In this document: in pieces, positions 37,969-48,808 of the stretch
Numbering within the stretch: the stretch's first letter is position 1
How the letters are laid out: each line of letters starts with the position of its first letter
Origin: Paramarasmius palmivorus
Lineage: Eukaryota > Basidiomycota > Agaricomycetes > Agaricales > Marasmiaceae
DNA: 64,000 nucleotides
Assembly (NCBI GenBank): GCA_037176845.1
Contig: JAYKXP010000103.1
Coordinates: 109,157 to 173,156 of the forward strand
Reading direction: 5' to 3'
Translations under genes and position numbers: made by a program
The notes under the pieces: generated by a model
What the model saw: the letters and a program-made list of their open reading frames with translations, nothing else
What the model was told of the DNA's origin: nothing
The model's database searches: none

Positions 37969-38687
37969 ATGCTGAGTGCACTAGGCATACTCACTATTAC
38001 CGCAACAGTATCCACGTTTCTGGTGTCGTATGCTGTCTATCAAACGCACGAGAATTCATCTGCGCCAGATAGAACATTTGCCAGACAACAGCAATATTGG
38101 CCACTACAAGCACAGTCAGTCGATATAGGCAAGGAGCAATACAGTGCGTGCCGTTTCATGCCCGGATACTGTGTCACTGACATCCGCCTGCCTGGGTAGG
38201 TCTTGAAGGCAGTAGCTATCCCAACTTTTCGCCTATAGTGCCGCCTGGTCCTATCAAAACGACGATCGAGGAATCTGTTCATTATACTATTGATTCGGAT
38301 CCCAATATTACCACTCAGGAATGGCTGTATAACTCACCGTATGGTTCCGGAACCTATCGTGCAGGACCCAATAACCGCACATTCTATGTCTCCATATTCC
38401 ACTACATGCATTGTATGAGGCGAATACATGCCGCTTTTTTGTCTGTTCCGAGCGAGGGTGAATGGCACCATCTACAGCATTGTTTCAACACGCTTCGACA
38501 GGCGACGCTTTGTCAGGCGGACATGGCGTTGGAGGAAGGTAACTTCACGGACAGGGACTTCGAAACAGAACGATCCGGAGGGACACGTGTATGTCGGGAT
38601 TGGGAGAATGTCTATGACGAAGTGGAGAGAAATTGGTTTCGATGGAGAAAATATGTCAAGTCCAATCACTTACCCAATGCATTGTAG
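37969..38687 (+). CDS. UstYa-type (DUF3328) oxidase with canonical motifs
   Basis: Exons 37969-38143 and 38200-38687 join to 220 aa (A|GT join; donor GTGCGT, acceptor GGTAG). An N-terminal membrane anchor (LSALGILTITATVSTFLVSY, residues 2-21) is followed by a lumenal domain: IEESVHYTIDSD, EWLYNSPYGSGTY, FYVSIFHYMHCMRRIH, HHLQHCFNTLRQATLC and RVCRDWENVYDEVE. Both HxxHC motifs are present (HYMHC and HLQHC), as in active UstYa-family proteins that modify ribosomal peptides or other natural products. A glycosylation sequon (NRT) precedes the first motif. It lies 3.4 kb from the altered homologue. Substrate unknown; the short secreted ORF is the nearest candidate. Confidence 0.85.
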
Positions 38688-41600
38688 AACGGATGACTTG
38701 TCTCTCGATCTCTGAATTCTGCTACCTATCTTCGTCTCATCTGGCGAGTCATCCAACTAGTACTCATTTCTGTCTTCTTCATGTAACCCTTGACCTGGCG
38801 CGAATTTCCAGATTTGGATAGACCGATATCTTGTGGAAAAGCATTTCACGAATGTCCGTTGATTCAGGAAGCTCCGGCGGCTTGAAACCCGGGCCAAAGC
38901 GATTAGGGGGTCGGAACAATGAAATCGAGGTGTGGTACCAGCCAATAGTTTCCCCAACCTAATTGACAAGGCACATATATAGCAGTCAGAGTTCAGCTGA
39001 AGAATACGAAACATGGGGGATGCGGAAGGAATTTCAGGGATCGGTGTCATGGTGGTTTATGGAAGAGCCGCGTGATATCTTCCCGCGCGTCTTTCCTTCC
39101 AAACCATCACGTTGATCTCCAGAGACTTTCCGATCAGTCCGAGAAGGACATACGACATGGAGATCTTGGGAACAGTGAGGTGCCAAGTACCCTAGCTCCA
39201 GGTGTGTAGGCTTGGACTATCACAAATGTTTATACAATTCCGAACAGCCCGCATATCATGAAAGTTCACGGCGTTCATCAGCCTGAATACTCATGATTAA
39301 GAACAGCAGAAAAAAAGATCGCAATGTCGAACAATCCATGGCACCGTAAAGGTTACGTTCACTAACATTCGTGAATCGCTCAAAATCCTTTCACTTCTGG
39401 TCATCCTGAAACGGCGATTAACCAGCCTGTTGATGCATTGGTCCTGATTTAGATTATGGACGTCAGTTGAATGGAATCTGAGAAGCGAAACCCTAACCTG
39501 TCTTTGGGCGAAGCCGTCCAGTGCTCCATTCGCCAGCGCGGGAGTGAGGCTTAAATGCAACACCTCCACGACGAACAAACTGAGATCATGAACAGGGGAT
39601 ACGACTCTTTGCATTCAGGACAGTAGAACTGCGCTAGGACACCAATCTAAATCGCCAAGTAGCACAGCTCATTTTGTTAAATGGATGGCAGGCGAAATGG
39701 GGGTCGCGACCAAACACGCCGATAAAATACGAGAAGCTGAACACTTCTGAAAGGGCTTGGTCTCCATGCGAAACGTCCCAACTTGGCGCTGGGGCTTGAA
39801 AATGTTGCTTCTGCGTAGTATCGCAAGGACAAGGATGAACCGAAAAGGACTATGATGATATCACGAATATGAAATGGAGAGCATATGCTCGTGGGGAAGT
39901 TGTTTAATTGTCCACCTACGAGCCTCAGACGGTAATAGGCTTGATAGCTCCTTGGGAAAGGCACGATTACATGCACCCAGTAAGGCGACTCCGGAGTGAC
40001 TCTGAGGGTCTGTGATTGTCTGGAGCGTCGTTCGAGATCTATTGGCAGCAGTAATACCTTATCCAGAGAGAAGAGATGGATAATCCATTCTGTCATGGGA
40101 ATTTGAGTTAAGAACCGAATTGCAGGGGAAGCAGATAACACTCGCTATCAACAAAGCTTTGAATAGTCATTTTGACTTTGCCGTCGTTCCAAAAGCGGTT
40201 TCCCTGTCTCCTTGAGTGAACATCGACGAGGCATCGGCGATTTATGGGTACCATTCCGGCTCAGCGACGATTTCCAGCATGTTGTTACCACTGACAAAAT
40301 GATCGGGCAAGATTCATCTTCCTAGGGCATCCGGGAATGGCGGTAGCACAATGATCGACGAGCCCTGTACACGTGAGTTTGCAGGCGCTTTGCAGTGATC
40401 TTTTTTTGTGAATTTGAGCTATGAACCTCAGTAGAGATGCAGTAGACATACCTTAACCATGCTAATTGCATCTCGACGTTCCAGCCTGTCATCTGCCATG
40501 TTTGCCTATTGAAAGTTGGAACATTGATCTCTTGTCCGTTAGAGTCCGTTATGGTCATCATCCGGTGAGAAGGAGTTTGACATGCAAGGGGTCGACGACA
40601 CTCACAAGATCACCATCGTCGAAGACTTTTGCCCATATCCACAGTCTTTATCAGGATCTCCAGGTCCTTCATCTTTCTTCGCCGACCACACCTCTGCAAA
40701 GCTACGTAAACGATGGAATCCATGAACCTTTACAAATCCTCCAGGCCAAGGTACCAGAGGTCAGAGATATCGTATGAACCATTGAGACTAAATACCGTTA
40801 CCATTTACCATGACCAAATGGTCTATTGCGAGAACGAGGATATCGGGGACGTTGTGGTTCGGAGGAAAAAAAGAAATAACAAGCGCAAACATCGGCATCA
40901 ACGCGCTTGATTACGCTTGATTTGTCGGCGAAACTCCAACTTTTGTACTCATTACGTCCGAGGATATACGTATTCTGGCTTGGTTTTGACAGCTAACACG
41001 AGGTAGCACGAGGCCGACTGACACCTCCAGATAATAGGAATCTGCATGATATCCTTGCCGCACGCTTGCGTAGGTCGTACTACTTACTAGTAGGAGGGCT
41101 CCATCATCGATATCGTCTCAGTAGCTCTAGGGTGTTCAAGTTTAGGTTCGAGATAGCGCTTTCGATGATAGGAAGACTAACCGGAACCGTTCGCTCGTAG
41201 GTAACGGATTCGACGCTTTTCTCCGGCTCTGCTCCAGAAATGGACCATCGAATCAATAGCTCCAATGCCGAAACAACGCGTCTATGTACCAGCGTACCAG
41301 GACGCGTTTGCTTCAAGCCATGCGCTATTCTGATTGTGAAAGTGATAAGCGCCTGAGCGGCTTTTCGATCTCAGAGCTCGTGTTCATGCCAATACAAACT
41401 GGATTTCGAGTATCCCGAAGCGTTCACCGATCGCGACGCTCGCTCGACGACTCGGAGACTCGTACGTTACGACTAACTTCCTTAATTTTGTCAGGCTCTG
41501 GACCCACAAAGCAGAACAGCGCGCTAGAAAGAATTCGGCAGTCAATGGCGTTGTCACGGCATTTGCTAATGTTCTTGTTTCCCGTTTTAGGAATTCTCCC

Positions 41601-41698
41601 TTTCTATTGTTCGGTCCAAGCTGCATTCTCATTTGGTTAAAAGAAACGCGCAGCGCTTGATCCCTTATCCCATCTTTTCTACATTCATACCTCTAACG
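38688..41698. other. Intergenic ~3 kb
   Basis: Open frames on the minus strand at 39297-39614 and 39677-40141 and at 40322-40561 have no recognisable motif or convincing splice pattern. I support no gene here; decayed coding sequence is possible. Confidence 0.4.
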
Positions 41699-42360
41699 AT
41701 GACATCTACATCCTACTGCTTACTATCCCCTTTGCCTCAGCATGACTTTACTAGCTTGCCAATTGCGCATTGGGACCATGACTACGGGCTGTCTCTATAC
41801 AACTCTGGGTCCAGTACGCTGTTCGACCCTGCTGACTCCTGTCATGACGCACGGTTCCAAGGTACGTACTCGGATTCCTCAGTGATAATGACTTATTGTC
41901 AATCTATAGCACATAATTGGAATGATGATGAACCATTACCGGTGTACGACTCGTGTCTCCGAAAGAAGTACGGGAGACCTAGTAACGGAATGTGGACAGA
42001 ATACACCCGAAGGCAGGATTGTACGCAGGAGATCGTTGAATCAATGGAAAGCGTCTCGTTAAACGAAACTTCAGAGTCACATAACAGCCAGCCACCTGTC
42101 CCTACTCCCACGCAGGCCAGAGATTCAAGGCAGCCATTAAGTAGAAAAGGTGAGTATTATTTACTATTTATCTGCCCTATTTCCTAACCTGATATCCAGC
42201 GACTACATACAATATGGGTCTTCCATGTTCGTTGCCTTCACCCCCATTATCTTCAACACACCACATGCCTTCACCGTACTCTGCCGGATGTTATAGTCCC
42301 TCCATGTATTATCCAGCGGCCCCTTCGTCGCATCCTGTTCTCATAAGTTGTCGAAGATGA
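41699..42360 (+). CDS. Hypothetical protein, Ser/Pro/Tyr-rich
   Basis: Exon from ATG 41699 (MTSTSYCLLSPLPQHDF) to a GTGAGT donor near 42150, joined by a TATCCAG acceptor to a second exon that reads ATTYNMGLPCS and then a Pro/Ser/Tyr-rich tail ending ISCRR, stop 42358-42360. A possible extra intron starts GTACGT near 41862. The first half is acidic, contains WDHDYGLSLYNSG and lacks a signal peptide or membrane segment. The composition of the tail resembles activation or low-complexity regions of regulators, but no domain is recognised. Confidence 0.45.
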
Positions 42361-43868
42361 ATATCATAATCGTTTACTCATTGTTTCCTCATAATTTTAT
42401 CCTACGACTAACATGCCAGTGCTCTACATTACATGATTACAACTGTACTATACCATTTGCATTTCCTTCACCCCTCGTGGTGCGGTATGGCTGGCGTACA
42501 AAAGGAGAATAAACAAGAATAGTAACTACTTAGTCCTTGAGGCGAATCCCTACAACAAAGAGCGGGTGATTTACTCGGATCTTGCTTGCCATCCTGGGGG
42601 CATTCGTGAAATTCTGTTTTAGTGAGAGCCTTGAGGCTTGAGGCACCTCATGTTCGGCGAAAGAGAATTTGATTAAAACAAAGGAATGGACGGCAATCAC
42701 CGTTCTTTCGACGTTTGTGTTATGAGCGCTAGAAGGCAAGCGTATCGGTAAACTTGAAGTCCAGGCCAGGATTGGAATACCAGTGGTATTTGTTGTACAC
42801 GCCTTGGGGAGATTTAAATGTTCTGGTTCGGTCCGGTCCTCAAATTTTTGTATGAGATGCTCACAATCTTCGAAAATCGTGAAGACTCCTTGACTTCTCT
42901 CGTCCTCCGCGGCCTGCAAGGCGTCCGGAATAACGGTCCGACAGGCGCTCTTAGGAACTTGAAATCACATGATCCATCACCTTTCTTCTCCGCAGCGCTC
43001 ATGTTCCTCGCGATAGCTTGCTGCATACTCCATTATTCTTGGAGGGGACTTCTCCCTCGAATCGGTCCCGGGATACCGGGTGGTGGCGAATTTGCCGTTA
43101 ATCGACATCCACCCTCTAGAAAACGCCGAACAGCAGTGGCCCACTGCAAGACTTGCAATGACGGCCTGAAATCAAACGAGAACGACGGGTAAATGCTGAG
43201 ATATCAAGAGTGAGTGTTTCACTTTACTCTATACCAGAAGTATGCTGAATATTGAATGGGTCCGGGTCTTATACAGTATTTCGCGTGAACGCAACACCCA
43301 TTCATCTTTGTCTAACACTCATTTTCGTGATCAGACTCAAGGACATATAGTCAGTGCGAGAATCCTGTTAGCATACGAGGTATGGTGAATTACGGGTCTT
43401 AAAATCTATGACTCGGATACACACTCCTCACATACTAGAGTATTACCTCTGATTGGACATCGCCGGCACCTTTCACTTCATCCAGGCACATTCTTCCAGT
43501 GGTCGAATGACCTGTAATCCAGAGCGCGAGCTACAGCTGCCAGGATACCCAACACAAGTATGTTATTCCCACATAAGTACGTACAGTGATAAATATCCTA
43601 TTCTGAGTAGAAGTAACTTCCGTCAGGGTGTGGACACCAGTCCTTCGTTGCTACACTACCCGCGTTCTCAGACTGGAAATGTCGTCAAAAATTAAGTGGA
43701 TGATACTAGTCAATCACTCCACGCTCTGGAAGCATACATTTGTTCGGACATACTCCCGCGATCAATATTTCCTTGTTGCGATGGCTGTTCACTCCATCTG
43801 ATGGTCGTTCTCATGTATCGATTTACCCGGACGTTCTTATATTGGATGATCTTCCTTTCATTATTTTC
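42361..43868. other. Intergenic ~1.5 kb
   Basis: A minus frame at 42530-42919 and one at 42814-43026 show no known motif. No RNA or repeat seen. Confidence 0.4.
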
Positions 43869-44778
43869 ATGCTTCCCTTTTATTCTTCTCTCTTTCCAAT
43901 GCTAGCATCCGGGTTCATTATGCTACAATGGGCCGCTTCGATTGTGGCCATAACAATTCCATTAGAAATTCCTGCTGGTTGGGACTCGAATGTGAGTTAT
44001 GTCTATTCACTGGCTCCTAACCTTTACGAACCATATGACAGAACACGACAATTACCATCTCATTTGCGGACAGGACAGCTCTTGCTCGCGACGCGCTTGA
44101 GCAAGCCTATGGCCAGATGCTCAATTCAAAAGCAGGCATGACCGAGAGCGCGATCCACAGCGAAATGGCGGAATTCGATCTCTTGACTCGACAAACTTTG
44201 TTCAAGGACAGATTGATTAGTAAACTAAACCGAACGCAGGACAACGGTGATACATTCTTGAGCAAAAAGTGCGTCTGTTTGGCCTGCTTTTGGGGGATCA
44301 CAGTGTGTGGTTCTGGTCATGAATCCTTCTGATTGTTCACTCTACGCAGTGTGGGTACTCCATGCCTTTCCCTTCGATTTTTACTCAAAACGACAGTAGA
44401 TTCAAACAAGTTTGCGAGTAAATTGAGATACGGAGTAGCTAGCATTTTGATTTTTATTCTAGGTCATATGGTTACGTGGCACTCAGGGCATATGTGGCAT
44501 ATGAAGAGGATTTTTTCCTTGAAAAGGCCCAGGAGGCATGGGACTGGAGTGCGAAATATACACTGAACAGTAACGGCCTTCAAAATACCACAAGAAATTT
44601 CTCAATCCCGCAATCATGTTCCAACCGTCAGTAACGCCTTCAACTTTACGTTACCAGAATCACTGAGAAGCGTGAAATGCCTTCTAGATGATCTGACCGG
44701 CGGCACGTTTAATGTGAGTTCGATCAGCCTCGGCGTAAATCACTGAATAGGACCGCTTTTGATCCAAAATACAGACAG

Positions 44779-44787
44779 CCAACGATA
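44779..44787. repeat. Target-site duplication, left copy (CCAACGATA)
   Basis: Identical 9-bp sequence at 46150-46158 on the other side of the TIR element; a direct footprint of insertion. Confidence 0.75.
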
Positions 44788-46149
44788 CGGGATAGACAAT
44801 CAAGGGCGCCCACTCCCCTTTGACCATCTGCACCACTCGCACCACATTGGAGGTAAATGGACCACACTCGCTCGAGATACACCACACTTTGGCGGTGTGT
44901 TCCTGAGTGGTGTGGTGTACTTCATCCGACGTGTGGTGCAGAATCTTCCTCGTTGAGTCCAGGGTGATCATGGCCAAGACTGCGATGATCTATAACTTCC
45001 GTAAGTGGTAATAGCGTAGCGACAGTAGTATTTGCTCAATGGTACAGCCTAGATTTCCAATTTTAGATCACGGTAGCTAGCTTCAAGATGGATTCTGTTG
45101 CCATACCGTCAAAATCATGCATATAGTGACTTTGAACACGTTTTGAATAGCCTGCCTAATCATAGGGCCGAGGATTTGTGAAGACGATGAATATAATAAT
45201 AAAATTCACCCGAAAATTCCTTGCTTTTGCATCTTTTGGTGTAATACTTTCGTACTGTGGTGATCATTTAATGATACTCTTGACCTTGAGGACGACATAG
45301 TAGAGAGCCCGGTCATCTGAGCTTGATCAGTGCGACTACTCAAGGAAATTTACTTACACCTGACGTCCGAGTCAGCTATGGGGACATCTTGACGGGAGAT
45401 GCTCGGGAATTCCCTGGATTCTGATTCTCTGAAATAATGAGCTATTTGCTAGAGGTAAGTACTACGTTAGATATTAAACATTAGTACAACCTTCACCAGA
45501 GGCCTCTCATAGATATCGATAAGTGGCTATGGAGTTTTGTGTTGGTGAAATGGGTGGTGTCTTAGAAATAACTCAATCCCGGCGGCATGGGTAATACCAA
45601 GTCAATAGATTTCATACAATTCCACAGAGCCGTTAACTTGAATCCAATGGGCTATTATGGTGTCATCAGCTTGAAAGTTTATCACAAGAATAAAATGAAC
45701 ATACCAAGCACCTGTGGATAGCCTACCAGCTTGATTCACAGCGAAAACTGTACCAAGTCTCAAACTTGAAACACAATTTCACGCTCCTTTTCATACTCCT
45801 TTAGATCGATAGATTTCCGTGTCGACGCAATATAGAAGTCATACAACAAATAGATTCTACACCTCAATGAATCGTACGACGTGACGCGTTGATGGGTGTT
45901 CGGAGCGAAAATTTCGCCGTGAGAATTCGTTCAAATTCCTATCACAGGTCACCGCGTGATCGTCACGGTCGAATCCGCCTTGGCCTCTACAGTGTCTGCA
46001 CCACACCATCTGCGAAGTGTACCACATCAGGCAGAAAGTTATCTGCCAAGAAGTGGTGTATTTTGTGCCAGTGTGGCGCGTTTTAGCGTAAAGTGGTGTG
46101 AGTGGTGCAAATGGTCAAAGGAGGTGGGCGCCCTTGATTGTCTATCCTC
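44788..46149. mobile_element. Non-autonomous long-TIR DNA transposon (Mutator-like)
   Basis: 1,362 bp flanked by 9-bp direct repeats. The left end (GGATAGACAATCAAGGGCGC from 44790) recurs in inverted orientation at the right end (to 46147), and similarity continues inward for roughly 150-200 bp with shared TTTGACCAT, GCACCACTC, ATACACCAC and GTGTGGTGCAGA blocks. A 9-bp duplication plus long imperfect TIRs fits Mutator-like elements; the first two bases of the ends do not match, so an 8- or 10-bp boundary is possible. No transposase frame inside, so it needs an autonomous partner. Confidence 0.75.
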
Positions 46150-46158
46150 CCAACGATA
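46150..46158. repeat. Target-site duplication, right copy (CCAACGATA)
   Basis: Matches 44779-44787 exactly. Removing the element plus one copy restores the coding exon of the GH76-like gene. Confidence 0.75.
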
Positions 46159-47400
46159 TTAATGATTCAGTCTTGGGACAGGCAACGTTGTGAGTTCAAC
46201 TTTGGCCGATTCTATGCTCTGATATTGAATAACATTCCAGGTGGTCTTTCCTGTAGGCGCAATGTGCCAGACAATGTCTTAACATCTCGCTCATCACTCC
46301 TCTCAGAACGTCGTCGCTTTTCGCCAAATCCCTCACGACAAATCAAACATATTTTGATTTGGCACAACAGACATATCTCCTTATTCAAAATCAATTTGTG
46401 ACCGATGATTTCACGGTCCAAGGTGGCATAGATGTCAAGACCTGCAATGGCACAAATAACATCGTACCTATGAATTCTGGTTTGACTATCGAGGGAGCCA
46501 CAGCGCTATCGATTCTTCAGCCATCCAATTCATTTAACGAAAGGTGATTTAATTTCTCTTAGAAGACGGAAGCATTGACTCGCTCTTCAGTCTTATAAAT
46601 TTAGTATCAGGCGCGATATTAACAGCAGAGTGGCATTTTGGGAATGGTATCCTCCGAAGTGGAGGTGCGTCACCTATTTCGGGTTCGTAACTAGATGCTC
46701 ATAGTCTGATATCATAGGTTATCAAGGTGCGGGATCAATGGTTCGTGCACTTGCTATTTGGCATAAAACTGCATCAGCCTCGGCACTGAAGAAAGTAGTG
46801 GAAGGATACATCAGCATCCAGGTAGGTTGGCAACTCCCCTCTGGATACAGAGTACTATCTCATGACCGGAAGTACAATGCAGTCTTGGGCAAGGCAAAAG
46901 ATCCGCAGGGTAATATATACGGGTCAAGTTGGATTGGGCCATCTCCCCGTGACTACCAGGCCGACGCACAGGCTAGCGCAATTAGTGTCCTACTTGCGGG
47001 CATACGGCTTGGTGACTCAAACGGGAAGGCTTTGACAAGCCCCGCACCCAGCCCGACCAAATTGTCGGTTGGTGCCATTGTTGGTGTCGTACTTGGAAGC
47101 GTTTTCTGCACTGTTTGTCTTGCTATGCTGGTTTCATATATCAGGCAAAGACAAATTCGCAGAACGATGGCATTGACGCCTGGTCCTTTCCTTGTCGGCC
47201 TTCATCAAGTCAATGACACCTCGTCCTGTGACAGGGGCATTGACGGGTCAAAGAGGGGTGGACACACGAATGAGGAAATGGAACGGTTGAGTGGGGCAAT
47301 GAATCAAATCATTGCTTTGTTAAGGCAACGGACGGATTTCGAACATTCAGCTCAAAGTACTGATAGACCTCCTAGTTACTCCGAGCATAGAGATTGCTAG

Positions 47401-47744
47401 CTGATAGTTGCAAGTCGTAGTATCTCCGTAGGTGTCCAGGTTTTGACCTTCTTACAATTGATTGAGACGTTGCGGGTTGTGAAAACATTATACGAGATGT
47501 GAAAAACCTTGCTAAAAACGCAGTACAAGATTTACTATACCGAATATAGCTACCGCTTGCGTCGTCGCGCTGTCCTGACTGTATATGTCGAATATTTCGC
47601 AGCAGGGACTCGAAAATCTTGCATCCTTGAATGCCAGAAGCTAGCCACTCTTGGGTGTAGTATATGTTTGATGGTCAGATTATGTGGATAGAATGTATTT
47701 TGTTGTTCAGAGTATGGCAGGAAGGAAAAACAAAGGCCTGTTTG
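47401..47744. other. Intergenic 344 bp
   Basis: Between the GH76-like copy and the tRNA gene. Nothing recognised. Confidence 0.4.
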
Positions 47745-47846
47745 ACGAGAGTGGGATTCGAACCCACGCCCTTTCGGACCAGATTAATTGCGTCTCGATG
47801 ACGCTGATCCTTAGTCTGGCGCCTTAGACCGCTCGGCCATCTCGCC
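47745..47846 (-). tRNA. tRNA-Leu (anticodon AAG), intron-containing
   Basis: 102 nt on the minus strand. Acceptor stem GGCGAGA pairs with TCTCGTC (one G-T pair). D-arm region TGGCCGAGCGGTCTAAGGC is typical of class II leucine tRNAs. Anticodon stem CCAGA / TCTGG encloses loop CTAAGG-A, anticodon AAG, with a ~24-nt intron after the base 3' to the anticodon. A long variable arm follows, then T-arm GTGGGTTCGAATCCCAC. No CCA is encoded, as expected in eukaryotes. Confidence 0.92.
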
Positions 47847-48808
47847 TGCCGTACACACGGTCATTTAAAATACAACAGGGCAGCGGTTTCTCAGTGATAG
47901 ATAGATAAATACACAACTTCGTAATTACAAAAATTGTACGGGTCCCACTAGGGAACAGCTGGAATTATAACGAGGACTTGGTTGACTAGACAGATAGCCG
48001 CCGCCGCCGCCGGCCCGGGGTGAACGAGGATGAAAGCTCGAGAGATCGGGCTTTGAGCTTAACCGGTCGATGTATAATCCATGAGCGTTGCATTAGGAGC
48101 CATAGATGGATATGTATATTCCGGTGTCAAAGGTCGCAAGCTATCTCAACATAACCTCCCCCGATGTCGATGTCTGTACATCATCATGATTACGGATTGA
48201 AGGCGTGTTCAAGGTTCGAACGTGATGAAGGTCACTGAAGTGAGTCAGCACTCATCTATGCAGATTGATACTGAGTACTGATCGATGAAAAACGGAGGAT
48301 CAATTTTGACGATTCGTTTCAGTCTGGTCAGTTCTGAGAGTTTGCTTAGGATGAGCTATACATTCCCCGAAAGAATAACAAAAGACTTACCCGACGATGT
48401 TTCTACCCTCTCAGTTTCCAGATGGGATCTCGATAGAGTAGCCGGATGAGAAGCAACACGCCGACTACTTATGCGAAGAGGAATCCAGAATCTTCCTAAA
48501 AGTTGGAATATGACTCACTTGTGACTCACCGGCTTGGAGAGCGTCTTGGTCATCATTTCCCACAATGAGCGCCGCGGGAGTGCGAGCGCAATTTGTTTGT
48601 CAACCACCACGTTGACAGACAGAAACTACCTTTCCGCAACCATCAGCGAATTGTTCGTCCTCTTTTCAGTGCTCTTATGCTTGGTACATATCAAAACCCT
48701 CATTTAACGGTTCCAAAATCAAGGTGCCGGGATTTGTAAGTTTGTTTGTTCTCTTCAATTTCGCAACAATTTCGATCACGAATGACCCTCAGGCTGTTCA
48801 TATCTCTT
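47847..48808. other. Intergenic ~960 bp
   Basis: Contains a short GCCGCC run near 48000 and otherwise unremarkable sequence. No gene seen. Confidence 0.4.

Larger units (their letters stand above)
43869..47400 (+). pseudogene. GH76-like membrane-anchored glycosidase, interrupted by a transposon
   Basis: N-terminal leader (LQWAASIVAITIPLEIPAGW), then MTESAIHSEMAEFDLLTRQT, SYGYVALRAYVAYEEDFFLE, WDWSAKYTLNSNG, NFSIPQSC and GGTFN, the order of Agaricomycete GH76-like proteins related to fungal alpha-1,6-mannanases. The next exon should begin with ANDINDSVLGQATL but is split by the element at 44788-46149. Beyond it the frame resumes: TNQTYFDLAQQTYLLIQNQF, GGIDVKTCNGTNN, SGLTIEGATALSILQ, SMVRALAIWHKTAS, a membrane helix (VGAIVGVVLGSVFCTVCLAM) and a cytosolic tail. 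All else is open, so the insertion seems to be the only lesion unless it is spliced out. Compare the intact copy at 52322. Confidence 0.72.

Noticed and set aside
39297..40141. Minus-strand frames as a gene.
   Set aside because: No recognisable domain, no consistent splice sites and no start context.
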